DNA of 6,371 nucleotides from Acidimicrobiaceae bacterium (GTDB lineage Bacteria; Actinomycetota; Acidimicrobiia; Acidimicrobiales; Ilumatobacteraceae), in contig VFMC01000090.1 of assembly GCA_006515795.1 (NCBI GenBank), forward strand, positions 1 to 6,371. Reading direction: 5' to 3'. How positions within the stretch are numbered: position 1 is the first letter of the stretch; each line of letters opens with the position of its first letter. A program made the position numbers and the translations under genes. Positions 5,886 to 6,371 of the stretch are shown in pieces. Under the pieces are notes generated by a model that was not told where the DNA came from, did no database searches, and saw only the letters and a program-made list of their open reading frames with translations.

Positions 5886-6371
5886 ATGAACGATCGAATC
5901 CGATCCATTTCTAGATGGACCGCAGCACTCGGTTTCGGCGCGACGATGCTGTTCGCATCGTCGGCTCACGCCCACGGCGACAGGATCAGCGCGTCCTGCA
6001 CGACGGGCCTCGTGATCGACCTCGCGAACTACGACGCCACCAACCCGAACACGATCACGGCGTCGATCGACGGCAGCCAGCTGGTGTCCACATCGTTCGG
6101 CTCCACCTATTCGGCAACCTTGCCGTTCGGTGACCCGTTCGTCGCTCATACCTACCGGGTCGTGGTGAAGGCGTGGGACGACCCCACCGGCGCGATCGGG
6201 TGGACCTTCGACACCGGTTTGCTGGGCATCGCCGTGTGCGCCGAGGCAACCACTACTACGGCCACTACCACCACTACCACCACGACGACCACCACCCTCG
6301 TCGCGATCGAGCCGCCGTTGCCGTCGTCGTCGGTGGCGCCGGCCACCACGTACACCGTTCCAGCCGCCGCG
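5886..6371 (+). CDS. Secreted protein of unknown function with Thr-rich stalk (C-terminus cut off)
   Basis: The frame is open for 162 codons from ATG 5886 to the right edge without a stop, so the gene is partial. Residues 1-29 form a Sec-type signal peptide: Arg residues at 4, 6 and 10, a hydrophobic stretch around 13-24, and a likely cut after AHA at 27-29. The mature part begins with HGDRISASC and has a small, polar, beta-looking domain up to about residue 120. That domain has only two cysteines, C38 and C118, one near each end, which could form a disulfide after export. It is followed by four Thr, one Ala and eleven Thr (122-137), then a Pro/Ser/Ala/Thr-rich stretch (LVAIEPPLPSSSVAPATT). 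This layout suits a cell-surface or wall-spanning protein whose anchor (LPxTG-like or a transmembrane helix) would lie beyond the window. I do not recognise the domain. It probably has its own promoter and a structured leader. Confidence 0.8.
   Translation, partial: MNDRIRSISRWTAALGFGATMLFASSAHAHGDRISASCTTGLVIDLANYDATNPNTITASIDGSQLVSTSFGSTYSATLPFGDPFVAHTYRVVVKAWDDPTGAIGWTFDTGLLGIAVCAEATTTTATTTTTTTTTTTLVAIEPPLPSSSVAPATTYTVPAAA
6249..6296 (+). repeat. ACN codon tract encoding polythreonine linker
   Basis: Sixteen codons read Thr4-Ala-Thr11 using a mix of ACC, ACT and ACG. The near-repetitive triplets make a low-complexity DNA tract. Codons are interrupted rather than a pure triplet repeat, which limits but does not remove the chance of slippage. 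In the protein it would be an extended, possibly O-glycosylated stalk. Confidence 0.8.

Noticed and set aside
3819..6149. A 776-codon open frame on the minus strand opposite the ligase, kynureninase and secreted-protein genes
   Set aside because: It is impressive in length, but it covers three sense genes and two intergenic regions with regulatory signals. Its product is Asp/Arg/Val/His-rich shadow sequence. Stop codons are rare in this frame of high-GC DNA.
6241..6297. Repetitive ACC/ACT tract as a CRISPR or microsatellite locus
   Set aside because: There are no spacers or longer repeat units. It is in frame and encodes a Thr linker in an exported protein; the opposite-strand polyvaline frame is a shadow.
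1..6371. Mobile element, phage or defence island
   Set aside because: No transposase, integrase, terminal repeats, tRNA or defence-type gene is visible, and base composition seems even throughout.

Overview
This window looks like chromosomal DNA from a high-GC Gram-positive bacterium, most likely an actinobacterium. The reasons are the strong G/C bias at third codon positions, two probable GTG start codons, leaderless-promoter geometry, and a secreted protein with a polythreonine linker. The overall flavour recalls marine or freshwater Acidimicrobiia, but that placement is an inference from style, not from any marker gene. No rRNA, tRNA, CRISPR array, transposase or integrase is visible.

Layout. 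Positions 1-2338 on the minus strand hold most of a glycoside hydrolase family 38 alpha-mannosidase; its C-terminal end lies beyond the left edge. A 68-bp divergent intergenic region (2339-2406) follows. It carries two back-to-back -10-like boxes, each exactly 6 nt from a GTG start, so both genes are probably transcribed without a leader. To the right, on the plus strand, come a family III (CaiB/BaiF) acyl-CoA transferase (2407-3657) and an ATP-dependent DNA ligase of the LigC/LigD type (3654-4559). Their stop and start codons overlap in ATGA, so they are probably one translationally coupled transcription unit. A 60-bp gap with a GC-rich repeat pair and a weak -10-like box leads to a complete kynureninase (4620-5783). 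A hairpin follows it, then a plausible promoter, a 5' UTR with a perfect inverted repeat, and a Shine-Dalgarno sequence. These precede a secreted protein of unknown function (5886 to beyond the right edge) with a signal peptide, a small two-cysteine domain and a Thr/Pro/Ser-rich stalk.

How the genes work together. No single pathway unites them. The mannosidase points to intracellular trimming of mannosides, the CoA transferase to activation of an unidentified organic acid, and kynureninase to tryptophan/kynurenine breakdown. The ligase is a repair-type enzyme with no Ku or polymerase partner in view. I see no convincing new multi-gene system. The points most worth a second look are the ligase's departures from family motifs, its coupling to a CoA transferase, the repeated leaderless-start geometry, and the structured leader before the secreted protein.
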